From assembly GCA_038522635.1 (NCBI GenBank), contig JBCBJZ010000001.1:1-64000 (forward strand): 64,000 bases of DNA, written 5' to 3'. The notes beneath the pieces were generated by a model, which ran no database searches, was not told the DNA's origin, and saw only the letters and a program-made list of their open reading frames with translations. This document shows, one piece after another, positions 17,308 through 24,593 of the stretch. This stretch comes from JBCBJZ01 sp038522635. Its GTDB lineage: Bacteria > Pseudomonadota > Alphaproteobacteria > Rhizobiales > Hyphomicrobiaceae. Position numbers and translations under genes: made by a program. Each line of letters opens with the position of its first letter. Positions within the stretch are counted from its first letter, which is position 1.

Positions 17308-18927
17308 ATGGTTGGCTTGATCGATCGGATAGGGAAAACGGCACTTGTCGCCGGGGTGGTGGCGAGCCTGTCGGGGTTCGCCGCCATGGCGGAAGACGTG
17401 ACGCTGCGGCTGAAGGGCGGTGGCTTTGAGATATCGGGCAAGCTGAAGAGCTTCGACGGCAAGCGCTACGTGATCGCCTCGCCGGCGCTCGGTACGATGA
17501 CGCTTGAAGCCGATCGCTTCGACTGCGCGAGCGCCGGCTGCCCGACAGGGCCGGTGCGCGCGCGCCGCTCCGCCCTGCGATTGACGGCGGGCGGTGCGCT
17601 GCAACAGCTCTCCATCGCCGGCTCGAACACGATCGGCAACCAGCTCATGCCCTCGCTGATCCGAGCGTATGCTGAGAGCAACGGCCTGAAGGCCACGCGG
17701 ATCGTTGGGGCAGACCCCCTCGATCTTCAGTTCCGGCTTTCCGACCAGGCGGGCCGTGAGGTGGCGGTGATCGACTTGCGCCGCCATGGATCAAGCACGT
17801 CGTTTCGCGAAATCATCGCGGGTACGGCGCAAATCGGTATGTCGTCGCGCCGCATCAAAGACAAAGAGGTTGCAACGATGCAGCCGAAGTTCGGCGACAT
17901 GTCGAAGCCGGGTCGCGAACACGTGTTGGGGCTCGACGGTCTGGTGGTCATCGTGGGACCGGACAATCCGGCAACGGCGTTGACGCTCGATCAGGTGTCG
18001 AAAATTTTTGCCGGTGAAATCACCGACTGGTCGGAGCTTGGGTTGCCGGCGGCGAAGATCAACCTTTATGCGCCCACGCCTGACTCAGGCACGTTCGACA
18101 CGTTCAAGTCGCTCGTGTTGAAACCGTTCAAGGTGAAGCTCGATTCGAGCACAAAGCGGACTCCCGATCACGGTCAGCAGGCCGATTGGGTGGCGCGCGA
18201 TCCGCAGGGCATCGGCGTGGTCGGCATCGCATACCTGCGTAACGCCAAGGCGCTCAACATCGCGTCAAGTTGCGGGCTCATCTCGCAGCCTTCTGTGTTC
18301 ACGATGAAGACCGAGGAATACCCATTGAGCCGCCGGCTTTACCTCTACACGCCGGGGCGCGGCGCAAAGGCGATGGCACGTGATCTTCTGCAGTTTTCGC
18401 TTTCAAAGGCGGCGCAGCCGATCGTGAAGGCCAATGATTTCATCGACCAGTCGCCTGAGACGCTGCCCTATGGGCAACAGACGCCACGGATTGTGTTCGG
18501 CTTGAACGCGCCGCGTGAGGACTTCGATCTCAAGCTGATGCGGACGTTGATTGCGGACCTAAAGAACGCAAATCGGCTGAGCAGCACGTTGCGGTTCGGC
18601 AGTGGCGAATCACAGCTCGATACGAAGGCGCAACAGGACATCTTCCGACTGGTCGAGGTGTTGGGGACGCCCGGCATGAAGGACAAGGAAATTGTGCTGG
18701 CGGGCTTTGCCGATTCGACCGGTGGCTTTGACGCCAATCTTGCCCTGTCGCGCGCGCGTGCGAACACGGTCCGCCGCGCGATCCTCGCGGCACCGGGCGG
18801 GAGAGCGCTGGCGAACCGGATCACGATCAAGGCGTACAGCGAACTGACCCCCATCGCGTGTAACGAGACGGCCAAGGACCGCCGGTTCAACCGCCGCGTT
18901 GAGGTCTGGCTGCGCAACCGCGGTTAG
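17308..18927 (+). CDS. Fusion of PstS-like binding domain and OmpA-like peptidoglycan-binding domain
   Basis: 539 residues with an AAAAGGG ribosome site directly before the ATG. A signal peptide ends near AAMAED (residue 28). After a short N-terminal beta region, residues about 95-390 form a phosphate-binding-protein-like fold: LSIAGSNTIGNQLMPSLI, SSTSFREIIAGTAQIGMSSR, LGLDGLVVIVGPDNP, VSKIFAGEITDWSEL, DSGTFDTFKSLVL and GIGVVGIAYLRNA. Residues about 430-538 are OmpA-like: LRFGSGESQLD, IVLAGFADSTGGFDANLALSRARANTV and RRFNRRVEVWL. The fusion would sit in the periplasm bound to peptidoglycan. No pstCAB genes are near, so phosphate uptake is unlikely. It closes the srf operon. Confidence 0.85.
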   Translation: MVGLIDRIGKTALVAGVVASLSGFAAMAEDVTLRLKGGGFEISGKLKSFDGKRYVIASPALGTMTLEADRFDCASAGCPTGPVRARRSALRLTAGGALQQLSIAGSNTIGNQLMPSLIRAYAESNGLKATRIVGADPLDLQFRLSDQAGREVAVIDLRRHGSSTSFREIIAGTAQIGMSSRRIKDKEVATMQPKFGDMSKPGREHVLGLDGLVVIVGPDNPATALTLDQVSKIFAGEITDWSELGLPAAKINLYAPTPDSGTFDTFKSLVLKPFKVKLDSSTKRTPDHGQQADWVARDPQGIGVVGIAYLRNAKALNIASSCGLISQPSVFTMKTEEYPLSRRLYLYTPGRGAKAMARDLLQFSLSKAAQPIVKANDFIDQSPETLPYGQQTPRIVFGLNAPREDFDLKLMRTLIADLKNANRLSSTLRFGSGESQLDTKAQQDIFRLVEVLGTPGMKDKEIVLAGFADSTGGFDANLALSRARANTVRRAILAAPGGRALANRITIKAYSELTPIACNETAKDRRFNRRVEVWLRNRG

Positions 18928-18936
18928 AGTTCATAA

Positions 18937-18957
18937 GCATCGGGTGCATAACCCGAG
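18937..18957 (+). terminator. Small stem-loop after the PstS-OmpA gene
   Basis: Arms TCGGGT and ACCCGA around the loop GCATA begin about 15 bases after the stop codon at 18927. No T-run follows, so on its own it is a weak terminator candidate. A stronger, interrupted terminator lies about 70 bases further on. Confidence 0.3.
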
Positions 18958-19008
18958 GCGACATATGAACGATAAAGCAGAGAGTTCATCCGTAAGGTGT
19001 GAATGACC

Positions 19009-19142
19009 GGGGAGCGGGCGCTAGAGTCAGTTCGCTTCAACTTGAAGCGGAACTGACATCTAAGCTTTTGCTTTGCCGTTCATCTTTCGCTTCAGGCGAT
19101 TCCACCTGAAGCGGATGAACTCTAGGGCGCCCGCCCCTTTTT
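19009..19142 (+). terminator. Intrinsic terminator split by a repeat element
   Basis: The left arm GGGGAGCGGGCG (19009-19020) and right arm GCGCCCGCCCC (19127-19137) are complementary, and five T residues follow (19138-19142). Between the arms lies repeat copy 1. If one copy of the flanking CTAG is kept and the rest removed, the arms become an 8-bp stem GCGGGCGC/GCGCCCGC with loop TAGG, a bulged A, three further G-C pairs and the T-run. That is a normal Rho-independent terminator, correctly placed for the srf operon. The arms and T-run are directly visible; the insertion history is inferred. Confidence 0.6.
19021..19125 (+). repeat. Palindromic repeat element, copy 1
   Basis: 105 bases starting CTAGAGTC and ending AACTCTAG. 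Hairpin A has arms TCAGTTC-GCTTCA and TGAAGC-GGAACTGA. A short T-rich spacer (GCTTTTGCTTTGCC) leads to hairpin B, GTTCATC..CGCTTCAGG against ACCTGAAGCG-GATGAAC. The outermost 15 bases of each end are imperfect inverted repeats (AGTCAGTTCGCTTCA against AGTTCATCCGCTTCA, 11 of 15). CTAG on both sides could be a 4-base target duplication. No coding capacity. The layout resembles a MITE or REP-like element. The same sequence recurs at 19952 and 41041. Confidence 0.85.
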
Positions 19143-19221
19143 GCGTGCGAGCGCCCGTGCCCGGGCGCAACAGACAGACGGTCCGGTGGCCCGCGCGCTA
19201 AGACTCTGGTATGCGCCCGCC

Positions 19222-19938
19222 ATGAGCGAAGCCGCCACACGCGAAACCGATCTCTATCCGCCGATCAAAGCGTTCTTGGAAACGCAGGGCTACACCGTGA
19301 AGGCGGAGGTCGAAGGTGCGGACGTCGTGGCCCATCGCGATGGCGATGAGCCGGTGGTGGTCGAACTGAAGATGCAGTTCTCGCTGGCGCTGTTGTTGCA
19401 GGCGATCGAGCGTCAGCGAATCAGCGCGTGCGTCTACGTGGCGGTGCCGGATAAGGCCGGGGCGCCTGCCCGCAAGGCGCGGCGTGCGCACATGACGCTA
19501 TGCCGGCGGCTCGGGATCGGCCTGCTGAGCGTGCGTCTGAGCGATGGATTTGTGGAACCGCTGCTCGATCCTGCGCCCTATCGTCCGCGCGTCTGCAAGC
19601 GTCGGCGCGGCCGCATGCTGCGCGAATTTCATAAACGCGTCGGCGATCCCAACACAGGCGGCAGCACGCGGCGCATGATCATGACCGCGTACCGCCAGGA
19701 TGCGATCCGTTGCGCCTGTGCGCTGGCGCAAGATGGCGCCACGAAGGCGTCGCAGGTGGCAGCGAAGACGGGCGTTGCGCGCGCGCGCCGGATCATGGCG
19801 GACGACCACTACGGGTGGTTTGAGCGGGTGGCGGTCGGCGTCTACCAACTGACGCCCAAGGGGCGCACGGCCGTGGCCGAGGCGCCGGCGTTGGGGCCTC
19901 CACCGGAAGCTACCGAGCGCGCGCCGGAGCCGGTTTAG
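19222..19938 (+). CDS. DUF2161 family, putative PD-(D/E)XK-fold phosphodiesterase
   Basis: 238 residues from the ATG at 19222. The N-terminal half carries a restriction-endonuclease-like core: RETDLYPPIKAFLETQGY, then EGADVVA with Asp34 and VVVELKMQ with Glu48-x-Lys50, the D...ExK arrangement of this nuclease fold. The segment SLALLLQAIERQ after it fits the usual following helix. The C-terminal part, DDHYGWFERVAVGVYQLT followed by PKGRTAV, looks like a small winged helix. DUF2161 proteins are annotated as putative phosphodiesterases, and no substrate is known to me. The gene stands alone, bracketed by two direct copies of the palindromic repeat (19021-19125 and 19952-20053). Confidence 0.8.
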   Translation: MSEAATRETDLYPPIKAFLETQGYTVKAEVEGADVVAHRDGDEPVVVELKMQFSLALLLQAIERQRISACVYVAVPDKAGAPARKARRAHMTLCRRLGIGLLSVRLSDGFVEPLLDPAPYRPRVCKRRRGRMLREFHKRVGDPNTGGSTRRMIMTAYRQDAIRCACALAQDGATKASQVAAKTGVARARRIMADDHYGWFERVAVGVYQLTPKGRTAVAEAPALGPPPEATERAPEPV

Positions 19939-19951
19939 CGTTCAGCCGTTT

Positions 19952-20053
19952 TTAGAGTCGGTTCGCTTCAGCCTGAAGTGGAACCGACTCCGGCTATTGT
20001 TTTGCCGTTCATCTTTCGCCTCAGGGATTCCACCTGAAGCGGATGAACTCTAG
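19952..20053 (+). repeat. Palindromic repeat element, copy 2
   Basis: 102 bases, same orientation as copy 1, beginning TTAGAGTCGGTTCGCTTCA and ending GAAGCGGATGAACTCTAG. Hairpin A reads AGTCGGTTCGCTTCAGC against CTGAAGTGGAACCGACT. Compensating changes relative to copy 1 keep the stem paired (C-A to C-G). The spacer has TTGTTTTGCC, and hairpin B is intact. The ends are TTAG and CTAG. It starts 13 bases after the DUF2161 stop codon. Confidence 0.85.
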
Positions 20054-20148
20054 GTGGGCGCGGCGTGTGCGTCGCACGCAGCTTATCCCCGTGCGCCAAC
20101 GCGACCTTAACGTGGGCCCATCAACCCCCGTTCAAAAGGTCGCGTCCC

Positions 20149-21498
20149 ATGGATGAAACGCAGCTGCTGCATTTGCCCTACATCGCGCAAGCGCAGGCGC
20201 AAAAGCATGTGACGCATAACGAGGCGTTACGGATCCTCGATGCGGTGCTGCAGATCAGCGTGCGCGATGTCGACCAAAGCGCGCCGCCAGCGAACCCGCA
20301 GGAAGGGGAGCGCCACATCGTGGCCGCGGGTGCGAGCGGCGCTTGGGCGGGGGCTGAGGATGCGGTGGCAGCGTTCCAGGACGGGGCATGGGCGCTGTAT
20401 CCACCGCAGGCCGGGTGGGTCGCGTATCAGGAAGACGAGGGCACGCTGCTGGTGTTCGATGGCAGCGCCTGGGTACGCGTGGTGGGAGGGGATGCGGTCA
20501 ACCCCGTGGGGCTTGTTGGGGTGAACGCGACGGCCGATGCGACGAACCGCTTGAGCGTGAATGCGCCGGCGAGCCTGTTCAATCACGAGGGGCAGGGGCA
20601 CCAGCTCAAGATCAACAAGAACGCGGCCGGCGATACGGCAAGCCTGCTCTACCAAAGTGGCTTCACGGGCCATGCCGAGATGGGGCTGACGGGCGATGAT
20701 GATTTTCGCATCAAGGTGTCGGCGGATGGGACGACGTTTCGCGATGCGGTTGTGATCGCGCGGAGTGATGGCGAGGTGATGCTGCCGCATACGGTGGGGC
20801 TGCGCAGCCTGTTCAACCTTTGCCAGGACGCGGGGCGCTTTGCGGGGTCGCCGGAGCCACAATCGATCCAGGCGGCGACGTTCGCTGCGCCGGCCTATCT
20901 GAGTGGGGCGAACGGCGCGCAGTTTGCCGCCGGGCCGCGTTTTATCGATGACAACACTGACTATGGTGGCGGCGCGGGGCTTCTCGATGCCGACGTGAAG
21001 GCCTTGATCGACGGGTGGAAGGCCGCCGGCCAACGTCGCCATGGCGTTGAGTTCTACCTCCTCGACGTGAGCGCTGGGCAGGGTACGCAAGACCCGGTGG
21101 TAAGCGGTGGGCAGACGTACTACCGGGCGTTGGACCATGTCGCGGGTGCGGTTGGCGAAGCGATGAGCGTCAATTTTCACGTGCGGGTGAAAAGCGGGGC
21201 GATGCTGGTTCGCGACGCTGCGGCCAACGCCGATGTTTCTTCGGGCCGCAGCTATATTGATGGGACGCCGATGGCCGCCGATACGGTGATCGCTACGGGC
21301 GATGGCTGGCGTCAGGTGAGCCATGTGCTGCGGCACGCCACCGCGATGAGCCCGGGCTATAACAGGTCGCTGTTTGGCGTGCATGTGACGCCGGGTGCGC
21401 GCTTTTTCGTGGCGGCGATGGCGGTCACACTCGGCGATCTGTCGCTTGCGCCCGGTCGCGTTTACGGCATCGTGCCCAGCCTTGAGTTGTGGCGCTAG
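20149..21498 (+). CDS. DUF2793 domain protein, phage/GTA fibre-like
   Basis: 449 residues from the ATG at 20149. The first ~100 residues match DUF2793: LLHLPYIAQAQAQKHVTHNEAL, then SAPPANPQEGERHIVA, WAGAEDAVAAFQDGAW and GWVAYQEDEGTLLVFDG. The family is common in Rhodobacterales and Rhizobiales prophages and gene-transfer-agent loci. The remainder is a Gly/Ala-rich beta-strand chain (GHAEMGLTGDDDFRIKVS, then DGTTFRDAVVIA), as in tail or head fibres that bind surface polysaccharide. There is no other phage gene nearby, so this is an orphan fibre-like gene. It lies directly before a nucleotide-sugar dehydrogenase, an enzyme of polysaccharide precursor synthesis. Confidence 0.75.
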   Translation: MDETQLLHLPYIAQAQAQKHVTHNEALRILDAVLQISVRDVDQSAPPANPQEGERHIVAAGASGAWAGAEDAVAAFQDGAWALYPPQAGWVAYQEDEGTLLVFDGSAWVRVVGGDAVNPVGLVGVNATADATNRLSVNAPASLFNHEGQGHQLKINKNAAGDTASLLYQSGFTGHAEMGLTGDDDFRIKVSADGTTFRDAVVIARSDGEVMLPHTVGLRSLFNLCQDAGRFAGSPEPQSIQAATFAAPAYLSGANGAQFAAGPRFIDDNTDYGGGAGLLDADVKALIDGWKAAGQRRHGVEFYLLDVSAGQGTQDPVVSGGQTYYRALDHVAGAVGEAMSVNFHVRVKSGAMLVRDAAANADVSSGRSYIDGTPMAADTVIATGDGWRQVSHVLRHATAMSPGYNRSLFGVHVTPGARFFVAAMAVTLGDLSLAPGRVYGIVPSLELWR

Positions 21499-21575
21499 CG
21501 GTTGGCGTGATAGCCCGCGCGGGAGCACAGCGGCCGGTGAGGCCTGCCGCGACCAGCCAGCGGGAGTGCAAGCAC

Positions 21576-22952
21576 GTGAACCGGCCGACCCCCAGCGATG
21601 AAGAGCGAGAGCACGCTAACGTTGAAACGGTGGCGGCGTTCAAGACGAGACTTGAGGCGCGCCGCCTGCGGGTGGCGATCATCGGGCTTGGCTATGTGGG
21701 CCTCCCCCTGGCTTTAGGGTTTCACGGGTTGGGGCTTGAGGTGGTTGGCCTCGACACCGATCCTGCGAAGATCGAGACGTTGGCGCGGGGCGAAAGCTAC
21801 ATCCGCCATATTGGCGCAGAGGATGTGCGTGCGTTGCAAGGCGAGCGCTTCACGGGCTCCACCGATTTCAGCGAACTTGCCGATGTCGATGTGATCGTGA
21901 TCTGCGTCCCAACCCCGCTGACGAAGCATCTTGAACCTGACATGACCTACGTGGTGTCCACCTGCGAAACGGTGGCGGCTTCGTTACGGGCGGGCCAACT
22001 GGTGGTGTTGGAATCGACCACGTATCCGGGGACCACACGTGATCTGCTCGCGCCACTGTTGGCGAAAGGCAGCGGGCTTGAAGCGAACCGCGACTTCTTC
22101 GTCGCCTATTCACCAGAGCGCGAAGACCCAGGCAACGAACGCTTCGACCATGCGGCGATCCCGAAAGTGGTCGGCGCTTCGACGACGGCTGCCTTGGAGA
22201 TGGCGGTGGCGCTCTACAGCGCGCTCGTGCCGCAAGTGATCCCAGTCTCGAGCCCGGAGACGGCGGAAGCGGTGAAGCTGACGGAGAACATTTTTCGGGC
22301 GGTGAACATCGCCATGGTCAACGAGCTCAAGGGTATCTACGCGGCCATGGGGATCGACGTGTGGGAGGTGGTGGACGCCGCAGCGACGAAGCCGTTTGGG
22401 TTCATGCCGTTCTACCCGGGCCCTGGCGTGGGCGGGCATTGCATCCCGATCGATCCGTTTTACCTGACATGGAAAGCGCGCGCCTACGGGCTACCAACGC
22501 GCTTTATCGAATTGGCCGGTCAGGTCAATCGCGAGCGGCCCGCTGAAGTCGTTGAAGCGCTCGCGGGTGCGTTGAGCACGCGTCAACGCAAGGCCATGCA
22601 CGGTGCGCGCGTCCTGCTGTTGGGCGTCGCTTACAAAAAGAACGTGGATGATATTCGCGAAAGCCCGTCGCTGACGTTGATTGAGTTGATGGAAGCGCGC
22701 GGTGCGCATGTGGCGTTCCATGATCCTTGCGTGCCGGCCATAAAGGAGACGCGCGATCATGGCGGTTTGGCGGGGCGTGCTTCGGTGGCGCTGACGCCAG
22801 AGGCGCTGGCGGATTATGACGCGGTGTTGATCGCGACGGACCACGACGATGTCGACTACGCCCTTGTGGTGGATCACGCCGCTCTCATTCTTGATACGCG
22901 CAATGCGTGCGGCGCGCGGGGGTTGCGTGGCGCGACGATCCTGAAGGCTTGA
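21576..22952 (+). CDS. UDP-sugar 6-dehydrogenase (WbpA/TviB-like nucleotide sugar dehydrogenase)
   Basis: 458 residues if the GTG at 21576, preceded by GGGAG, is the start. An ATG at 21489 is in frame but overlaps the previous gene and adds non-conserved sequence. The NAD site GLGYVGLPLA is at residues 37-46. IVICVPTPLTKHLEPDMTYV and ESTTYPGTT fit the UDP-GlcNAc/UDP-ManNAc dehydrogenase branch. The catalytic cysteine is Cys289 in GVGGHCIPIDPFYL. The C-terminal domain has LLGVAYKKNVDDIRESPSL and VLIATDHDDVDY. The enzyme oxidises C6 of a UDP-sugar to the uronic acid for capsule, O-antigen or exopolysaccharide. No other polysaccharide gene is visible. Confidence 0.9.
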   Translation: MNRPTPSDEEREHANVETVAAFKTRLEARRLRVAIIGLGYVGLPLALGFHGLGLEVVGLDTDPAKIETLARGESYIRHIGAEDVRALQGERFTGSTDFSELADVDVIVICVPTPLTKHLEPDMTYVVSTCETVAASLRAGQLVVLESTTYPGTTRDLLAPLLAKGSGLEANRDFFVAYSPEREDPGNERFDHAAIPKVVGASTTAALEMAVALYSALVPQVIPVSSPETAEAVKLTENIFRAVNIAMVNELKGIYAAMGIDVWEVVDAAATKPFGFMPFYPGPGVGGHCIPIDPFYLTWKARAYGLPTRFIELAGQVNRERPAEVVEALAGALSTRQRKAMHGARVLLLGVAYKKNVDDIRESPSLTLIELMEARGAHVAFHDPCVPAIKETRDHGGLAGRASVALTPEALADYDAVLIATDHDDVDYALVVDHAALILDTRNACGARGLRGATILKA

Positions 22953-23008
22953 AAGCGCTTGAGCGAGGCAGGCTGCGCGACTGATCGCCAGAGCTTGAGG
23001 CGGCGAAC

Positions 23009-24097
23009 TTACGCTTCGTGCGGCTTCAGCTTGTCCCAATCGAAGGTGACGCCGGTGCCGGGAACGTCGGGCGCACACGCGCGGTGGTTCTCAACGACAA
23101 GTGGCCGCGTCGTGTAGGCGTCGATCGGGAAACTGTGCACCTCCATCCAGCCGGCGTGCGGTTGGCCGGCCATGAGCGACACATGGAGTTCCTGCATCCC
23201 GTGTGAGCAGACGGGCAGACCGTGGCGTGCGGCACGTTTTGCGACGTGCAGCCAGCCTGTGATGCCACCGCAGTTCGACGCGTCAGGCTGGATGAAGGAA
23301 AGCTTGGCGCGCGTGAAGGCTTCATCGAATTCGTGGAGCGTGTGCAGGTTTTCACCCATGGCGAGCGGCATGCCGGTTGCCTGCGCGATGCGCGCGTAGC
23401 CCGCGTAATCATCGGGGATGATCGGTTCTTCAAACCAGGTCAGGTCGTAGGGTGCGAAGGCGTGGGCGGCGGCGATTGCACGGGGCACATCAAGCGCGTA
23501 ATTCGCATCCACCATGAAGGTCGCATCGGGGCCGATAAGGTCGCGGACGGCGGCGACCCGGGCGACGTCGTCTTCAAGGTCAGGGCGGCCGACTTTAATT
23601 TTGACCGCGTTGAAACCGGCATCGAGATAGCCCTGAACGCTGGCGAGCAGTTCGTCCTTGGTGAAGCCAAGATCGATCCCGCCGCAGTAGGCCGCGCAGG
23701 TGTCGGACGCGCCGCCGGCCATGGCGCGGAGCGAACGTCCGCTGGCGTGGCCGCGGATATCCCACAAGGCGATGTCGAGAGCGGAGATTGCGAACGATGC
23801 GATGCCGCCGCGCCCGACGTAGTGGACGTGCCACTGCATGGCTTCGTGCAGCGCTTCGACGTCGTCGCAGGTTTGCCCCTGCAAGAGCGGCGCAAGGTCA
23901 TGGGTGATCATGGCTTTAATCGCCTGCCCGCCTTTGCCGCCGGTGTAGGTGTAGCCGGTGCCTTCGATACCGTCGCTGGAGCGGAGGGTGGCAGTGACCA
24001 ACTCAAAGTGGGCGTGATCGCCGTGCATGGCGTCAACCAGCACTTGGCGCAGCGGGATTTTGAAGAGGCGTGCGGTGACCGCTTCGATGGTGGCCAT
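23009..24097 (-). CDS. Mandelate racemase/muconate lactonizing enzyme family (enolase superfamily)
   Basis: 362 residues with both enolase-superfamily domains. Catalytic Lys-x-Lys is K166/K168 in VKIKVG. Metal ligands are D197 in FMVDANY, E223 in WFEEP and E249 in MGENLH. The general acid/base histidine is His299 in [11 protein letters not shown]. Such a KxK plus His pair is typical of the mandelate racemase subgroup, which contains racemases and sugar-acid dehydratases. The substrate cannot be read from sequence; an acid-sugar dehydratase is the leading guess. The gene is divergent from the guanidine operon, with 496 bases between the two starts. Confidence 0.88.
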   Translation of the reverse strand: MATIEAVTARLFKIPLRQVLVDAMHGDHAHFELVTATLRSSDGIEGTGYTYTGGKGGQAIKAMITHDLAPLLQGQTCDDVEALHEAMQWHVHYVGRGGIASFAISALDIALWDIRGHASGRSLRAMAGGASDTCAAYCGGIDLGFTKDELLASVQGYLDAGFNAVKIKVGRPDLEDDVARVAAVRDLIGPDATFMVDANYALDVPRAIAAAHAFAPYDLTWFEEPIIPDDYAGYARIAQATGMPLAMGENLHTLHEFDEAFTRAKLSFIQPDASNCGGITGWLHVAKRAARHGLPVCSHGMQELHVSLMAGQPHAGWMEVHSFPIDAYTTRPLVVENHRACAPDVPGTGVTFDWDKLKPHEA

Positions 24098-24192
24098 GGT
24101 GGGGCGTCGCTCGTTGAGGTTAGCGGGTGCTGTAGGGCGTGCGGGCGCGAACCTACCGCGGGGGGCAGGGGATGCTCAACGGGTGGCGCGGG

Positions 24193-24206
24193 TTTTGGCG
24201 CCAAAA
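24193..24206. promoter_or_regulatory. Perfect 14-bp palindrome, candidate operator
   Basis: TTTTGGCGCCAAAA is a perfect inverted repeat in the space between the enolase-superfamily gene (start 24097, minus) and the guanidine riboswitch. A second small hairpin, ATGCGG-TG-CCGCAT, follows about 15 bases later. The spacing suits an operator for the minus-strand gene, but no regulator gene is adjacent. Confidence 0.3.
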
Positions 24207-24339
24207 GAGGCAATGTGAGATGCGGTGCCGCATTGTTGAGCGGCGTGCGGGGCCGTTTCGTGGTGGGACAGCGGTGTTGGGCGATCTGTGCCATGGCGTA
24301 CGCCGGAGGTCTCGTTTTGGCACACAACTTGCTGCGTTG

Positions 24340-24480
24340 TTGCCGTGCAGAGCATCTAGGGTTCCGGTCGCACCAGTGCGATGCTGGACCGAGAGATGCA
24401 CTCCGGCGTGCGCGTCACCACTGACCCGCTGCCTTGCTGGAGCCACGGCGGGATAAAAACCCGGGAGGTCACTGCACAGG
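24340..24480 (+). promoter_or_regulatory. Guanidine-I (ykkC class) riboswitch
   Basis: The aptamer signatures are visible in order: GCATCTAGGGTTCCGG at 24352, a small hairpin TCGCA-CCAG-TGCGA, CTGGACCGAGAGATGC at 24384-24399 (closing P1 by GCATCT/AGATGC), and the conserved 3' part ACGGCGGGATAAAAAC with CCGGGAGG at 24444-24469. This riboswitch binds free guanidinium. It precedes an ABC importer and a ureohydrolase that match known guanidine uptake and hydrolysis genes, which supports the call. Downstream, CCTCCCGG around 24497 is complementary to the aptamer CCGGGAGG and could form the alternative structure that switches expression. Confidence 0.9.
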
Positions 24481-24534
24481 TTTGCCGAGCGCAAACCCTC
24501 CCGGTGCGTGCTCGACGATCCGACGGACGACGCC

Positions 24535-24557
24535 CTGACCTTCGCTGCGAAGGTCAG
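24535..24557 (+). promoter_or_regulatory. Leader hairpin between riboswitch and first gene
   Basis: Perfect 10-bp stem CTGACCTTCG / CGAAGGTCAG with loop CTG, ending about 20 bases before the AAGGAG ribosome site of the first gene. No T-run follows, so it may act as part of the switch by controlling ribosome access or Rho, rather than as an intrinsic terminator. Confidence 0.5.
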
Positions 24558-24593
24558 CGGCTGTGCCATCCATGGTCAAGGAGCCGAAGCCCG

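Noticed and set aside
17308..18927. Genuine phosphate-uptake PstS
   Set aside because: There is no pstC, pstA, pstB or phoU nearby and the protein carries an OmpA-like wall-binding domain.
20149..21498. Remnant prophage or complete gene transfer agent cluster
   Set aside because: Only the DUF2793 fibre-like gene is present; no capsid, portal, terminase or integrase gene is nearby.
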